Made by a program: the position numbers and the translations under genes | Source: Asaia bogorensis | Lineage (GTDB): Bacteria; Pseudomonadota; Alphaproteobacteria; Acetobacterales; Acetobacteraceae | Length of the DNA: 35,709 bases | Reading direction: 5' to 3' | NCBI GenBank assembly: GCA_945861095.1 | Contig: CAMATI010000017.1 | Location: forward strand, 1-35,709 | Part shown: piece after piece, positions 1-8,037 of the stretch | How positions within the stretch are numbered: position 1 is the first letter of the stretch | Layout of the letters: every line of letters begins with the position of its first letter | Notes under the pieces: model-generated | The model's database searches: none | What the model saw: the letters and a program-made list of their open reading frames with translations, nothing else | Told to the model about the DNA's origin: nothing

Positions 1-2
1 GC

Positions 3-1480
3 GGGGTCCGGGGCGGAGCCCCATCAGCGTTAGGATAAGCTCTTGGCGGAGAATATCCTTTGCCTGACCCGTTTCCTTCGCGACTCAGCAAGCCTTCGGC
101 ACATCCGGCCCCGGGCGTTGATAAAGTCCGCCAGGGTGAACGTGTTGGGCACCAGAGCGTCGCACAGCATGGCAATGACAGCCGCCTGAAGGGCCCAGAG
201 CGAGACCTCGCAAGGGACTTCAGCGTCTGGCGTGACGTCGGCGTCCGGCTCAGGGGGGGGAGTCCAGGATTTCCTGGCAAATGTCGTCGATCAGAAGGGC
301 CAGAATGAGATGCGGATAGAGCCAACTGAGGCTCCCCGCTTTGGTATGGGTGGGCAATCGGTCAATCCGGAGCAGCGATTTCAGCCGTTTGAAGGCCAAC
401 TCGATCTGCCATCGCAGGCGGTAGACCGCACAGATGTCGGCACCCGGGATTTCGGGCGGCAGCGATGTGACCAGCACCATGAACCCCGCGGCCAATTCGC
501 TGCGCGGATCGAGAACACGCTGCTGTCGACTGGCCTTGCGTCGGAGATCCTGGCGCGCCACCGCGGCCTTCTCGGGCGGCAGCGCCACGGCGAGCAGCCG
601 AAGCGGCAGTCGTTTGACCTGTTTGCCGCGGCCATGCAGCGCATCAAGAGACCACTCGCGTGCTTGCCCCGACGCGCCATCCGCCTCCATCCGACGCAGA
701 CCGTCAATCAGATCGAACGCCTCGCCCGGTTCGGCCTCCAGGCGCAGCATGGCCCAACCGGTGCGGATGATGAAGTCGCAGGGCGGACCATCCACTGGTG
801 CCAGAAGGGCCGCCATTTCCCCTGCCTTGGCATAGCCTCGGTCGGCGATGATCACGACGCTTTCCTTGGGCCGCACGCGGCTGAGCGCCTCGGCGCCGTG
901 CCCGTCGGTCAATTCCAACTGGCTGAAACCGCCGCGCCCCAGGTCGTAGGTCGCGTGAATGCGCCAGTCGGTGCCTTTGCTGCCTGGCTGGCTCAAGCTG
1001 CTGGCATCGCACAGATGCAGGCACCGACCGTGCCATGGCGTCGGACGCGCGGGCGCACGCGCGGCCAGCAGGCGCGCGGTCAGCGCATCGAAGAAGCTGA
1101 CCGATTGGTGCAATCGGTCCGACAGCGAGGGCGCGCTGATCTCGGCGACACCGCTGATATCCGCCCAGGCCGAGGTCTGCTTCAAGGTGTGTCCGCCGGG
1201 CCCATGCATCAGCGCCAGGCGCAACAGCGTGACCGCGTCCGGAATGGCGCGAGCCCGTTGGATCGCCTTGGTCTCGCGGGCCAGAAGATCGAGGTCGAGA
1301 TCGGAAGGAAGGCCGGCCAGGATGGCATCCCAGTCGGAGTCGCCAGGGGATGTTGCATTATACATCTGCCCTACGAATCGTACTCCGCCGCGTCGCTCCA
1401 AATGGTTTTTTCGCAATGTGAGAGATTTTTTCTCCCCGCTGTCGCTATCCTAACGCTGATGGGGCTTTGCCCCGGACCCC
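3..1480. mobile_element. IS4-type insertion sequence with inverted ends
   Basis: Both ends carry the same inverted sequence. The core CATCAGCGTTAGGATA lies at 22-37 and its reverse complement at 1446-1461. The similarity continues outward through a small palindrome of the form GGGGTCCGGGGCRRAGCCCC on both sides (3-22 and 1461-1480), so the terminal repeat may be about 35 bp with two mismatches. Alternatively the outer part belongs to the palindrome array that continues to the right. A single transposase gene fills the interior on the minus strand, and its full-length stop codon lies inside the left repeat. I could not identify a clean target-site duplication. The left end touches the window edge, so the outer limit is uncertain. 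Confidence 0.75.
30..1416 (-). pseudogene. IS4-family transposase, frameshifted near the C-terminus
   Basis: This is a DDE transposase of the IS4 type. The C-terminal half has the family signature Y-x2-R-x3-E-x6-K, seen as YRLRWQIELAFKRLK, and ADRGY carries a probable second catalytic Asp. The first frame runs from 1416 to a stop at 250-252, giving 388 residues. That stop falls directly after a run of eight G on the plus strand (253-260). If the run is read as seven, translation continues in frame for about 74 more residues (ending IFSAKSLS) to a TAA at 30-32 inside the terminal repeat, giving about 461 residues. The open downstream frame argues that the shift is recent, a sequencing error, or slippage on the C-run. 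No classical A-rich slippery site is present. Confidence 0.85.
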
Positions 1481-1685
1481 ACCAGGGCTTTGCCCTGGAC
1501 CCACCAAGGGCGACGGCCCTTGGAACCGGACCATTGTTGCCTTGGAGGATGGGGTCCTACACGGACGGTGATAGGTCCGTGTAGGACCCCATCCTCCAAG
1601 GCAACGAACGAATCGTATTCCAAAGGCCGCGCCTTTGGTGGGGTCCAGGGGCAAAGCCCCTGGTGGGGTCCGGGGCGAAGCCCCG
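1461..1685. repeat. Array of short GC-rich palindromes between the IS and the ABC operon
   Basis: This gene-free stretch is packed with hairpin-forming units joined by GGGTCC/GGACCC linkers. The units are 1461-1473, 1482-1498 (CCAGGGC-TTT-GCCCTGG), 1504-1523 (CCAAGGGC-GACG-GCCCTTGG), 1620-1638 (CCAAAGGC-CGC-GCCTTTGG), 1645-1663 (CCAGGGGC-AAA-GCCCCTGG) and 1671-1685. A much longer inverted repeat sits in the middle. The stems differ in sequence but share one architecture, as in REP-like intergenic arrays. The remaining bases to 1768 hold only the leader of the downstream gene. Confidence 0.85.
1536..1605. repeat. Perfect 31-bp inverted repeat with 8-nt loop
   Basis: The arms at 1536-1566 and 1575-1605 are exact reverse complements, separated by GGTGATAG. 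Transcribed in either direction this gives a very stable 31-bp stem. There is no T-tract at either foot, so it is not a standard intrinsic terminator. It may be a miniature palindromic element embedded in the surrounding array. Confidence 0.9.
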
Positions 1686-1768
1686 CGCCTTTCCCCCCGC
1701 AACCCGCTTGCATCCCGCGCGGATTGCGCTATCTCCGCCACCCACGGGGAGAACGGGAGAGCACGGCA

Positions 1769-2515
1769 TTGTCTGGCGCCAACGCATCCGCGCTGATCGA
1801 GATCGACGGACTGACCAAACGCTTCGGCGGCTTCACCGCGGTGGACAACGTGTCCTTCACCGTGAAGCGCGGCGAAGTCTTGGGGTTCCTCGGCCCGAAC
1901 GGCGCCGGAAAATCCACCACCATGCGCATGCTGGCGGGATTCATGATCCCGACATCGGGTCGCGCCCGCATCTGCGGCCATGACGTCCAGACGGACGGGG
2001 TCGCCGCGCGCCGCGTGCTGGGCTTCCTGCCGGAAGGCGCGCCCACCTACCCGGAAATGTCCGTCTCCGGCTTCCTGCGCTTCTGCGCCAAGGTGCGCGG
2101 CTATCGCGGGTCCGAACTGGACGACCGCATCCAGACCGCCCTTGGCCTGACCGGGCTGCAAGGCGTGCGCCTGCAACCGGTGGAAACCCTGTCCAAGGGC
2201 TTCAAGCGCCGCGTCGGGCTGGCACAGGCCCTGCTGCACGATCCGCCCGTCCTGGTGCTGGACGAACCGACCGACGGGCTGGATCCCAACCAGAAGCACG
2301 AAGTGCGCGACCTGATCGCACGCATGGCGCCGGACAAGGCCATCGTGATCTCCACCCATATCCTGGAGGAGGTGGACGCCGTCTGCACCCGCGCCATGAT
2401 CATCGCCAACGGACGCGTAGTGGCCGACGCCACGCCGGCGGAGCTGCAAAAGCGCCACCCCTCCGGCAAGCTGGACGACGTCTTCCGGCAACTCACGATC
2501 AGGAACGCGGCGTGA
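1769..2515 (+). CDS. GldA-like ABC transporter ATP-binding protein
   Basis: This is the cytoplasmic ATPase of an ABC-2 type exporter. Walker A is GPNGAGKST (about residues 42-50), the signature loop is LSKGFKRRVG, Walker B is VLVLDEPTDGLDP, and the H-loop is ISTHILEEV. At 248 residues it has the usual single-domain length. The start is the TTG at 1769, with GGGAGA eight bases upstream. A longer open frame reaches back to 1490, but it runs through the palindrome array and has no protein-like sequence. The permease, the GldG-like protein and the DUF4340 protein follow on the same strand. This set resembles the GldA-GldF-GldG system of gliding bacteria, but it is widespread in non-gliding proteobacteria, where its substrate is unknown. 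Confidence 0.9.
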   Translation: MSGANASALIEIDGLTKRFGGFTAVDNVSFTVKRGEVLGFLGPNGAGKSTTMRMLAGFMIPTSGRARICGHDVQTDGVAARRVLGFLPEGAPTYPEMSVSGFLRFCAKVRGYRGSELDDRIQTALGLTGLQGVRLQPVETLSKGFKRRVGLAQALLHDPPVLVLDEPTDGLDPNQKHEVRDLIARMAPDKAIVISTHILEEVDAVCTRAMIIANGRVVADATPAELQKRHPSGKLDDVFRQLTIRNAA

Positions 2516-2548
2516 TCGCCGACCAGGAACGCGGCGTGACCGCCGGCC
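2501..2548 (+). repeat. 24-bp tandem duplication over the ABC ATPase stop codon
   Basis: The bases at 2501-2524 are repeated at 2525-2548 with two mismatches (each begins AGGAACGCGGCGTGA). The first copy contains the TGA stop at 2513-2515. The second lies in the gap before the permease gene. Confidence 0.8.
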
Positions 2549-2596
2549 GGACCGACACCCGCACAGCGTGAACGAACAGGATTCGAACACACCGTC

Positions 2597-3328
2597 ATGA
2601 ACAACATCCTGACCATCGCCGGCCGCGAACTCGCGGCCTATTTCGCCACCCCGGTCGCCACCGTGTTCATCGTCATCTTCCTGGTCCTCCAGGGCGCGAT
2701 GACCTTCAACCTGGGCAGCTTCTTCGATCGCGGACAGGCGGACCTGAGCCCGTTCTTCACCTTCATCCCCTGGGTGTTCCTGCTGCTGATCCCCGCCATC
2801 ACCATGCGGTTGTGGGCCGAGGAGCGCCGGCAGGGCACCATCGAACTGCTGCTGACCCTGCCCATCACGCAAGGTCAGGCGGTACTGGGGAAATTCCTGG
2901 CGGCCTGGGCGTTCTGCGCCATCGCGCTGGTCCTGACCTTCCCGTTTGTGATCACCGTCAACCTGCTGGGCAACCCCGACAACGGGGTGATCGCGTCCGG
3001 CTATGTCGGTGCCCTGCTGGTCGCCGGCGCCTTCCTGGCGGTCGGGTCGGCCCTGTCGGCGGCGACCCGCAACCAGGTGATCGCCTTCGTGCTCGCGGTC
3101 GCGGTCTGCTTCGTCTTCGCCGTCGCCTCCTACCCGCTGGTCACCGACTTCCTGTCCCGCAACACCCCCGCCCTGGCGGAAATCGCCCGCCGCCTGGCCG
3201 TGCTGGACCGCTACCAGGCCTTCACCCGAGGCATCGTGTCGCTGCGCGATCTGGTGTTCTTCGCCAGTTTCATCGGGTTCTGGCTGTTCCTGAATACCGT
3301 GCTTGTCGATCAGCGGAAGGCGGACTGA
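2597..3328 (+). CDS. GldF-like ABC-2 permease
   Basis: A 243-residue integral inner-membrane protein of the ABC-2 permease family, which forms the channel partner of the upstream ATPase. The N-terminus (MNNILTIAGRELAAYFATPV) is typical of GldF/NosY-like permeases, where a cytoplasmic helix precedes the first membrane segment. Hydrophobic stretches fit about six membrane helices, with the conserved loop RLWAEERRQGTIELLLTLP after the second. The gap to the ATPase gene is 81 bp and includes a short tandem duplication. The next gene begins three bases after the stop, so the two are probably cotranslated. Confidence 0.9.
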   Translation: MNNILTIAGRELAAYFATPVATVFIVIFLVLQGAMTFNLGSFFDRGQADLSPFFTFIPWVFLLLIPAITMRLWAEERRQGTIELLLTLPITQGQAVLGKFLAAWAFCAIALVLTFPFVITVNLLGNPDNGVIASGYVGALLVAGAFLAVGSALSAATRNQVIAFVLAVAVCFVFAVASYPLVTDFLSRNTPALAEIARRLAVLDRYQAFTRGIVSLRDLVFFASFIGFWLFLNTVLVDQRKAD

Positions 3329-3331
3329 CCC

Positions 3332-5248
3332 ATGCGGCGCCTCTCCTTTTCCATTGTCGGCGTCCTCGCCGCCCTGGCGATCGCCATCGGCATCAACCTG
3401 TTCGCCGATGCCCGCCTTGCCAACATGCAGCTCGATCTCACCAAGAGCGGGCTTTACTCGCTGTCGCCCGGCACAAAGACGATCCTGTCCGGGCTGAAGG
3501 AGCCGGTTACCCTCCGGCTGTTCTATTCCCGCCGGCTGGGCAGCACCGTGCCGGTCTATGGCAGTTTCGCCGATCAGGTGCGGGAGATGCTGCAGAACTA
3601 CGCATCGGTCTCCGGCGGCAAGATCAAGCTGGAATTCTACGACCCGGAACCGTTCAGCGACACCGAGGACCGTGCCATGGCCTATGGTCTGCAAGGCGTG
3701 CCGGTCGATCAGGGCGGCCAGCAGGTCTATTTCGGTCTGGCCGGCACCAATTTGCAGGACGATGAACGGGTCATCGCCTTCTTCCAGCCAGAGCGGCAGC
3801 GCTTCCTGGAATTCGACCTGACCAAGCTGGTCTATGAACTGTCCAACCCCAAGCGGCCCACCATCGGCGTGATGTCGTCGCTGATGCTGGACGGCGACCC
3901 CCGCATGATGATGATGACGCGCGGTCAGGGGCCGCAGGGGCAACCCTTCGCCTCCTCGCAGTTGCTGCGCCAGACCAACACGGTGAAGACCGTCGCCACC
4001 GACGCGCAGGTGATCGAACCCGACATCCAGGTGCTGCTGGTCGCCCAGGCGCAAAACCTGTCGGACGCGACGCAATACGCCATCGACCAGTTCGTCATGC
4101 GCGGCGGGCGGCTGATGGTGATGGTCGATCCGTGGAGCGAGGCGATGGCCTCCACCCCGTCGCAGACCGGCCAGCCGCCGACCGATACCAGTTCCGACCT
4201 GAAAAAATTGTTCGACGCCTGGGGCATCGGGTTCGACAAGACCAAGGTCGTGGGTGACCTGACCGGTGCCTGGCGCGTCCGCGCCGGCGGCGATGAACGG
4301 GTCCAGGCGGTCAACTACGTCGCCTGGTTCAATGTCCGTGACGGGCTGAACCACGACGATCCCGCCACCGTCGACCTCAGCCAGGTCACGGTCGCGTCTT
4401 CCGGCTTTCTGACGAAGGCCGAGGGCGCGACGATCGAATTCACCCCGCTGCTGACCAGCAGCCCACGCTCTGGCGTGCTGTCCGTCGATCAGGTCAAGCA
4501 GCCGCAGCCCGCGAAAATCCTGGCCGACTTCAAGCAGGAAGGCGGCGGGCGGGTCATCGCCGCCCGGGTGCGCGGCGTGCTGAAATCCGCCTTCACCGGC
4601 CCGCCGGAACTGGCCGACGACCAGAAGCGCCCGGACGATTTCCCGACCCACAAGGCCCAGACCGACAGCCCCGCCAACATGGTGGTGATCGCCGACTCGG
4701 ACCTGCTGGCAGACCGGTTCTGGGTGCGGATCCAGGAATTCTTCGGTCAGCAGACCATGACCCCCTTCGCCGACAACGGCCCCTTCGTCGCCAACCTGAT
4801 CGGCACGATGTCCGGCGGCGATGCGCTGATCGGTCTGCGGTCTCGCGGCGACACCAACCGGCCGTTCCTGCTGGTGGCCGAGATGCAAAGCGACGCCGAA
4901 GCCCGCTTCCGCCAGACCGAGCAGGCCCTGCAAAAGCATCTGGAGGAAGTCGAGAAGAAACTCCGCACGCTCCGATCCGGCAGCGGCCCGTCAGAAGGCG
5001 GCGAACGCGCCAAGGCCGAGGCGGTCATCACGCCGGAGCAGCGCGCCGCGATCGACGAAGCCCGCAATGACATCGTGCAGACCCGGCAGAAGCTGCGCGC
5101 CGTGCAGTTGGAACTGAACCGTGACATCTCGGCGCTGGAAACCGCGCTGCGCATCTTCAACATCGTGGCCGTTCCGGCCGTTCTGACCATCCTGGCCATC
5201 GCCCTGGCCCTGGTCCAACGCAGCCGGCGCGCGAGGGCCCGCTCATGA
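3332..5248 (+). CDS. GldG-like ABC transporter auxiliary protein
   Basis: A 638-residue membrane-anchored protein of the GldG / 'ABC-type uncharacterised transport system' family. An N-terminal membrane helix (about residues 5-25) is followed by the family-typical stretch LDLTKSGLYSLSPGTK and a large extracytoplasmic domain. Near residues 530-595 a charged, probably coiled-coil segment leads to a second helix near the C-terminus (IFNIVAVPAVLTILAIALAL) and a basic tail. The role in such operons is inferred to be substrate handling outside the membrane, next to the ATPase and permease. Its last four bases overlap the next gene (ATGA), which implies translational coupling. Confidence 0.88.
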   Translation: MRRLSFSIVGVLAALAIAIGINLFADARLANMQLDLTKSGLYSLSPGTKTILSGLKEPVTLRLFYSRRLGSTVPVYGSFADQVREMLQNYASVSGGKIKLEFYDPEPFSDTEDRAMAYGLQGVPVDQGGQQVYFGLAGTNLQDDERVIAFFQPERQRFLEFDLTKLVYELSNPKRPTIGVMSSLMLDGDPRMMMMTRGQGPQGQPFASSQLLRQTNTVKTVATDAQVIEPDIQVLLVAQAQNLSDATQYAIDQFVMRGGRLMVMVDPWSEAMASTPSQTGQPPTDTSSDLKKLFDAWGIGFDKTKVVGDLTGAWRVRAGGDERVQAVNYVAWFNVRDGLNHDDPATVDLSQVTVASSGFLTKAEGATIEFTPLLTSSPRSGVLSVDQVKQPQPAKILADFKQEGGGRVIAARVRGVLKSAFTGPPELADDQKRPDDFPTHKAQTDSPANMVVIADSDLLADRFWVRIQEFFGQQTMTPFADNGPFVANLIGTMSGGDALIGLRSRGDTNRPFLLVAEMQSDAEARFRQTEQALQKHLEEVEKKLRTLRSGSGPSEGGERAKAEAVITPEQRAAIDEARNDIVQTRQKLRAVQLELNRDISALETALRIFNIVAVPAVLTILAIALALVQRSRRARARS

Positions 5249-6582
5249 GTCCGCGCACCCTTCTGATCCTGATTGTCGCCGGTGTGGCAGCCGTGGCCGG
5301 CGGCTGGTTTTTCGGCACCGCCACCAAGCCCCAGCAGGTGGCCGTCGATACTGGCCAGTTGATGTTCCCCGGCCTGGCGCCGAAGCTGCAAGGCGCCACG
5401 AAGATCGAGATCACCAACCAAGGCAAAACCACAACGATCGAACGCAAGGGAACTCCGGGCAACGAACGCTGGGGTCTGGTCGATCGCGGTGGCTACCCGA
5501 TCCAGGACACCAAGCTGCGCGGCATGCTGACCGGCCTGACCGAACTCCGCCTCGTCGAACAACGCACCACCGACCCCGAGCAGTTCGGGCGGCTCGGCTT
5601 GCAAGATCCGGACGCAAAGGATTCTAAATCGAACCTGTTGCGCGTGCTGGACGCCAGTGGGCAGCCGATGGTGTCGGTGATCGTGGGCCACCGCCGCGTG
5701 CGCACCCAGGCCAAGGTCGCGGAACAGGTCTATGTCCGCCGGCCCGGCGAGAACCAGACCTGGCTGGCCGAGGGCACCCTGCAGGTCGATGCCGATCCCC
5801 AACTTTGGCTGGATCGCGATGTCCTGAACATCGCCCACACCAAGATCGAGCGTGTCGCCGTGACCCGCGGCGAGCAAGTGCTGGAAATGGTCGGCAAGGA
5901 CGGCAAACTGTCCGTCACGAAGCCTGCCGATCCGCCGGCACTGGAAGAATACCGGGTCGAGGACGTGGCCCGCGCGCTGGAATCGCTGACGTTCCAGGAT
6001 GTCCAGCCCGACTCGGCCCCGACCGGTGAAGCCCTCGGCCAGGGCGCCTTCACCACAACCGACGGGCTGACCATTACCGCCACCGTGCTGAAGGGCGAGA
6101 AAGACATCTGGGCGCGGTTTGCCGTGACCGGCGACGAAAAGGCCAAGGCGGAAGCCGAACGGCTGCAAGCGCGATTGGCGGGATGGACCTTCCAGTTGGG
6201 GTCGTGGAAGGAAAAGGCGCTGATCCCGGTGCTGGATGATTTGAAGGCCGCTGAAAAGCCGCCGGCCGAAGCACCAGCCGATGCCGCAACGCCGGGGACA
6301 CCGCCGGGAGCCGACCCGGCGACGATGTCCACCCCCGTCGCCCCGGCGACGATGTCCACCCCGGTCGCACCCGCGACTATGTCCACCCCGGTCGCACCCG
6401 CGACTATGTCCACCCCGGCCGCCCCAGCGGCGATGTCCACCCCAGTCGCGCCCGCGACGATGGCACCTCCGGGCGCGCCGACCGCCGACCCGGCTGCGGG
6501 TGCCGCACCGGTCAGCGCGACCGGTGCTGCACCCCCAGCCGATGCGCCGTCCGCGGGCACGACCGCGCCCCCGAAACCATGA
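5245..6582 (+). CDS. DUF4340 membrane-anchored protein with repetitive tail
   Basis: A 445-residue protein with an N-terminal membrane helix (LLILIVAGVAAVAGGWFF) and a DUF4340-like extracytoplasmic region, the usual fourth member of GldA/F/G-type operons. The function is unknown; the genomic association suggests a part of the same envelope machine. The last 90 or so residues are low-complexity and rich in Ala, Pro and Thr, including six tandem nine-residue units. The 5' end overlaps the GldG-like gene by four bases and the 3' end overlaps the Nudix gene by four bases. Confidence 0.85.
   Translation: MSPRTLLILIVAGVAAVAGGWFFGTATKPQQVAVDTGQLMFPGLAPKLQGATKIEITNQGKTTTIERKGTPGNERWGLVDRGGYPIQDTKLRGMLTGLTELRLVEQRTTDPEQFGRLGLQDPDAKDSKSNLLRVLDASGQPMVSVIVGHRRVRTQAKVAEQVYVRRPGENQTWLAEGTLQVDADPQLWLDRDVLNIAHTKIERVAVTRGEQVLEMVGKDGKLSVTKPADPPALEEYRVEDVARALESLTFQDVQPDSAPTGEALGQGAFTTTDGLTITATVLKGEKDIWARFAVTGDEKAKAEAERLQARLAGWTFQLGSWKEKALIPVLDDLKAAEKPPAEAPADAATPGTPPGADPATMSTPVAPATMSTPVAPATMSTPVAPATMSTPAAPAAMSTPVAPATMAPPGAPTADPAAGAAPVSATGAAPPADAPSAGTTAPPKP
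6319..6480 (+). repeat. Six 27-bp coding repeats (ATMSTPVAP units)
   Basis: Six consecutive 27-bp units encode ATMSTPVAP or close variants (ATMSTPAAP, AAMSTPVAP, ATMAPPGAP) in the C-terminal tail of the DUF4340 protein. Units two to four are nearly identical at the DNA level, so the tract has probably expanded by slippage or recombination. Unit number is likely to vary between strains. Confidence 0.9.
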
Positions 6583-7019
6583 CCGATCGCGAATATCCCA
6601 CCCGCCCCTTCGTCGGCATCGGGATCGTCGTCATCAAGGACGACCACGTCCTGCTGTGCCGCCGCGGCAAGCCGCCCAATGTCGGCAGTTGGACCTTGCC
6701 AGGTGGCGCTCAGGATCTCGGCGAAACCTGCGAGGCCGCCGCTCGTCGCGAACTGCAAGAGGAAACCGGCCTGACCGTCGGCGACCTGCATTTCTGCGCC
6801 TATGTCGATACGGTGCGCCGCGACAAGGACGGCAAGGTGAGGTTCCACTACACAATCCTGGATTTCGCCGCCCACTGGCAGTCCGGCGAACCGGTGGCCA
6901 GCACGGATGTCAGCGAAGTCCATTGGGCACCGATGGACGACCTGGAACCCTATGGATTATGGGGCGAGGCCCATCGCATCATTGCCATCGGGCGCCGCCT
7001 GCTCGCCGAGGCCGCCTAG
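6579..7019 (+). CDS. Nudix hydrolase
   Basis: A 146-residue cytoplasmic hydrolase that cleaves nucleoside-diphosphate-linked substrates. It has a perfect Nudix box G-x5-E-x7-R-E-U-x-E-E-x-G-U, seen in two parts as GAQDLGE and RELQEETGL, which supplies the metal-binding glutamates. The preceding WTLPGGAQ is also typical. The length is normal for a stand-alone Nudix domain. The substrate cannot be told; the best resemblance is to ADP-ribose/NADH-type or MutT-like housekeeping enzymes. It overlaps the upstream gene by four bases, so it is the last gene of the ABC operon, although a functional link is not obvious. Confidence 0.92.
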   Translation: MTDREYPTRPFVGIGIVVIKDDHVLLCRRGKPPNVGSWTLPGGAQDLGETCEAAARRELQEETGLTVGDLHFCAYVDTVRRDKDGKVRFHYTILDFAAHWQSGEPVASTDVSEVHWAPMDDLEPYGLWGEAHRIIAIGRRLLAEAA

Positions 7020-7069
7020 TAGTCCATGCCACTGATTTTACAGAAATCTTTGCTCGGCTTTCTCTCGCC

Positions 7070-7097
7070 GTCATGATGGGCGCAGGCCCACCATGAC
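7070..7097 (+). terminator. Hairpin after the Nudix gene
   Basis: Inverted repeat GTCATGATGGGC / GCCCACCATGAC with loop GCAG, with one mismatch that can pair as G-U. It lies about 50 bp after the stop codon. There is no T-run, so it could be a factor-dependent terminator or one of the dispersed palindromes. A related hairpin with the same GCAG loop lies near 9204-9229. Confidence 0.4.
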
Positions 7098-7152
7098 GCG
7101 GAGAGACTGGCAATCCAATCCCCGCATTATTCAATGACGCGGCCCAACAGGT

Positions 7153-7686
7153 TCAAGCTGGAAGGCATTTAACCGGCGGCTCTCGCCCGGCCTTGGGCCG
7201 GGTTGGCGAGCGGGGCCGAACGGGCGGGGCCGGCGCCACGGCGCTCAGCGGTTTGAACAGCAGCGACCCCTCCGGCCGATGCCCCGCCGCGGACAGGCCA
7301 CCCGCGACCGCGCCATCCGCGCTGTGCACGACGCTGCGCACCGCGACGCAATCGAAGCGGCGGCCGAGGCTTTCCAGTTCTCCCACCAACGCGGCCAGCA
7401 CGGCGGGCGGGTCCAGCAGATCGACCGCCACGAAATGTTCGGCGACCAGAACCCGGCCGAGCTCCAGATCCTGGTCGATCCGGTAACAGAATAGCCCGTT
7501 GGGAAACGCCCGCCCGGTCCGGCGCGCCACGACGATACCGCCGATATGCACCCCGCGGACCAACGTCAACTGACGCGCGAACCGTAGCCACGCCGCCAGT
7601 TCCAGGCCGGGAACCGCTTCCCGGATCAGCGGAAAGACCGAACGAGCCTCATCTTGTGCCAAGGTGGTGATTGTAAAAGTCATCAT
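7153..7686 (-). CDS. Hypothetical protein divergent from the FNR regulator
   Basis: A 177-residue soluble protein that I do not recognise with certainty. The middle part (about residues 15-135) alternates helices and strands in a way that could fit a GNAT-like acyltransferase fold, but no clear acetyl-CoA-binding R/Q-x2-G-x-G/A motif is visible. The C-terminal 30 residues are rich in Pro and Arg and probably disordered. The start is one of two adjacent ATG codons (7686 or 7683), with only a weak ribosome-binding site. It is transcribed away from the FNR-type gene, and the perfect FNR box in the shared upstream region suggests oxygen-dependent control of one or both. Confidence 0.65.
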   Translation of the reverse strand: MMTFTITTLAQDEARSVFPLIREAVPGLELAAWLRFARQLTLVRGVHIGGIVVARRTGRAFPNGLFCYRIDQDLELGRVLVAEHFVAVDLLDPPAVLAALVGELESLGRRFDCVAVRSVVHSADGAVAGGLSAAGHRPEGSLLFKPLSAVAPAPPVRPRSPTRPKAGREPPVKCLPA

Positions 7687-7876
7687 GTCGCTGCGTCCGC
7701 AGCCCCCCTCGCCTGCCCGGTCCCGTCTCGACATCGGCGGCCAGCGTCCTTTCGCCAGGCGCTCTCGATAACCGAGGGTGGGCAACGGGCGATCCCTCCC
7801 ACAGAGCATCACAACCACGACACCCTCGACGGGCGGCCAACGCCCCAAACCTGCCGGAGACGAAGCGGCCGTGGCG

Positions 7877-7890
7877 TTGATCCAGATCAA
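7877..7890 (+). promoter_or_regulatory. Perfect FNR box (anaerobox)
   Basis: TTGATCCAGATCAA matches the FNR/FixK consensus TTGAT-N4-ATCAA at all ten defined positions. It lies between the two divergent genes, about 190 bp from the minus-strand start and about 150 bp from the 8038 start. The recognition helix of the FNR protein encoded here has the E-x2-S-R arrangement that reads this box, which makes autoregulation plausible. The rest of 7687-8037 shows no gene or other clear signal. Confidence 0.8.
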
Positions 7891-8037
7891 TGTGGGATGC
7901 CAAACATTGGCCCTAGCTGCCGGCCCGGGCTGCTTGATGGGCCGGCCGAACAGTGGCTCGCCTCGTCGGGCGTCGCTGCAACCGAATCCTGGGGAGTCGA
8001 TGCGGGTCAGGTCAGGACCGGCGGGCGAAGGGCACCA

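Noticed and set aside
1445..4939. Very long open frame on the minus strand (over 1100 codons)
   Set aside because: It lies opposite the ABC ATPase, permease and GldG-like genes. Its composition (rich in Gly, Gln, His, Arg) is that of an antisense frame in GC-rich DNA, and no domain is recognisable.
4747..6923. Long minus-strand frames opposite the GldG-like and DUF4340 genes
   Set aside because: Antisense shadows; the plus strand has coherent, overlapping genes with family motifs.
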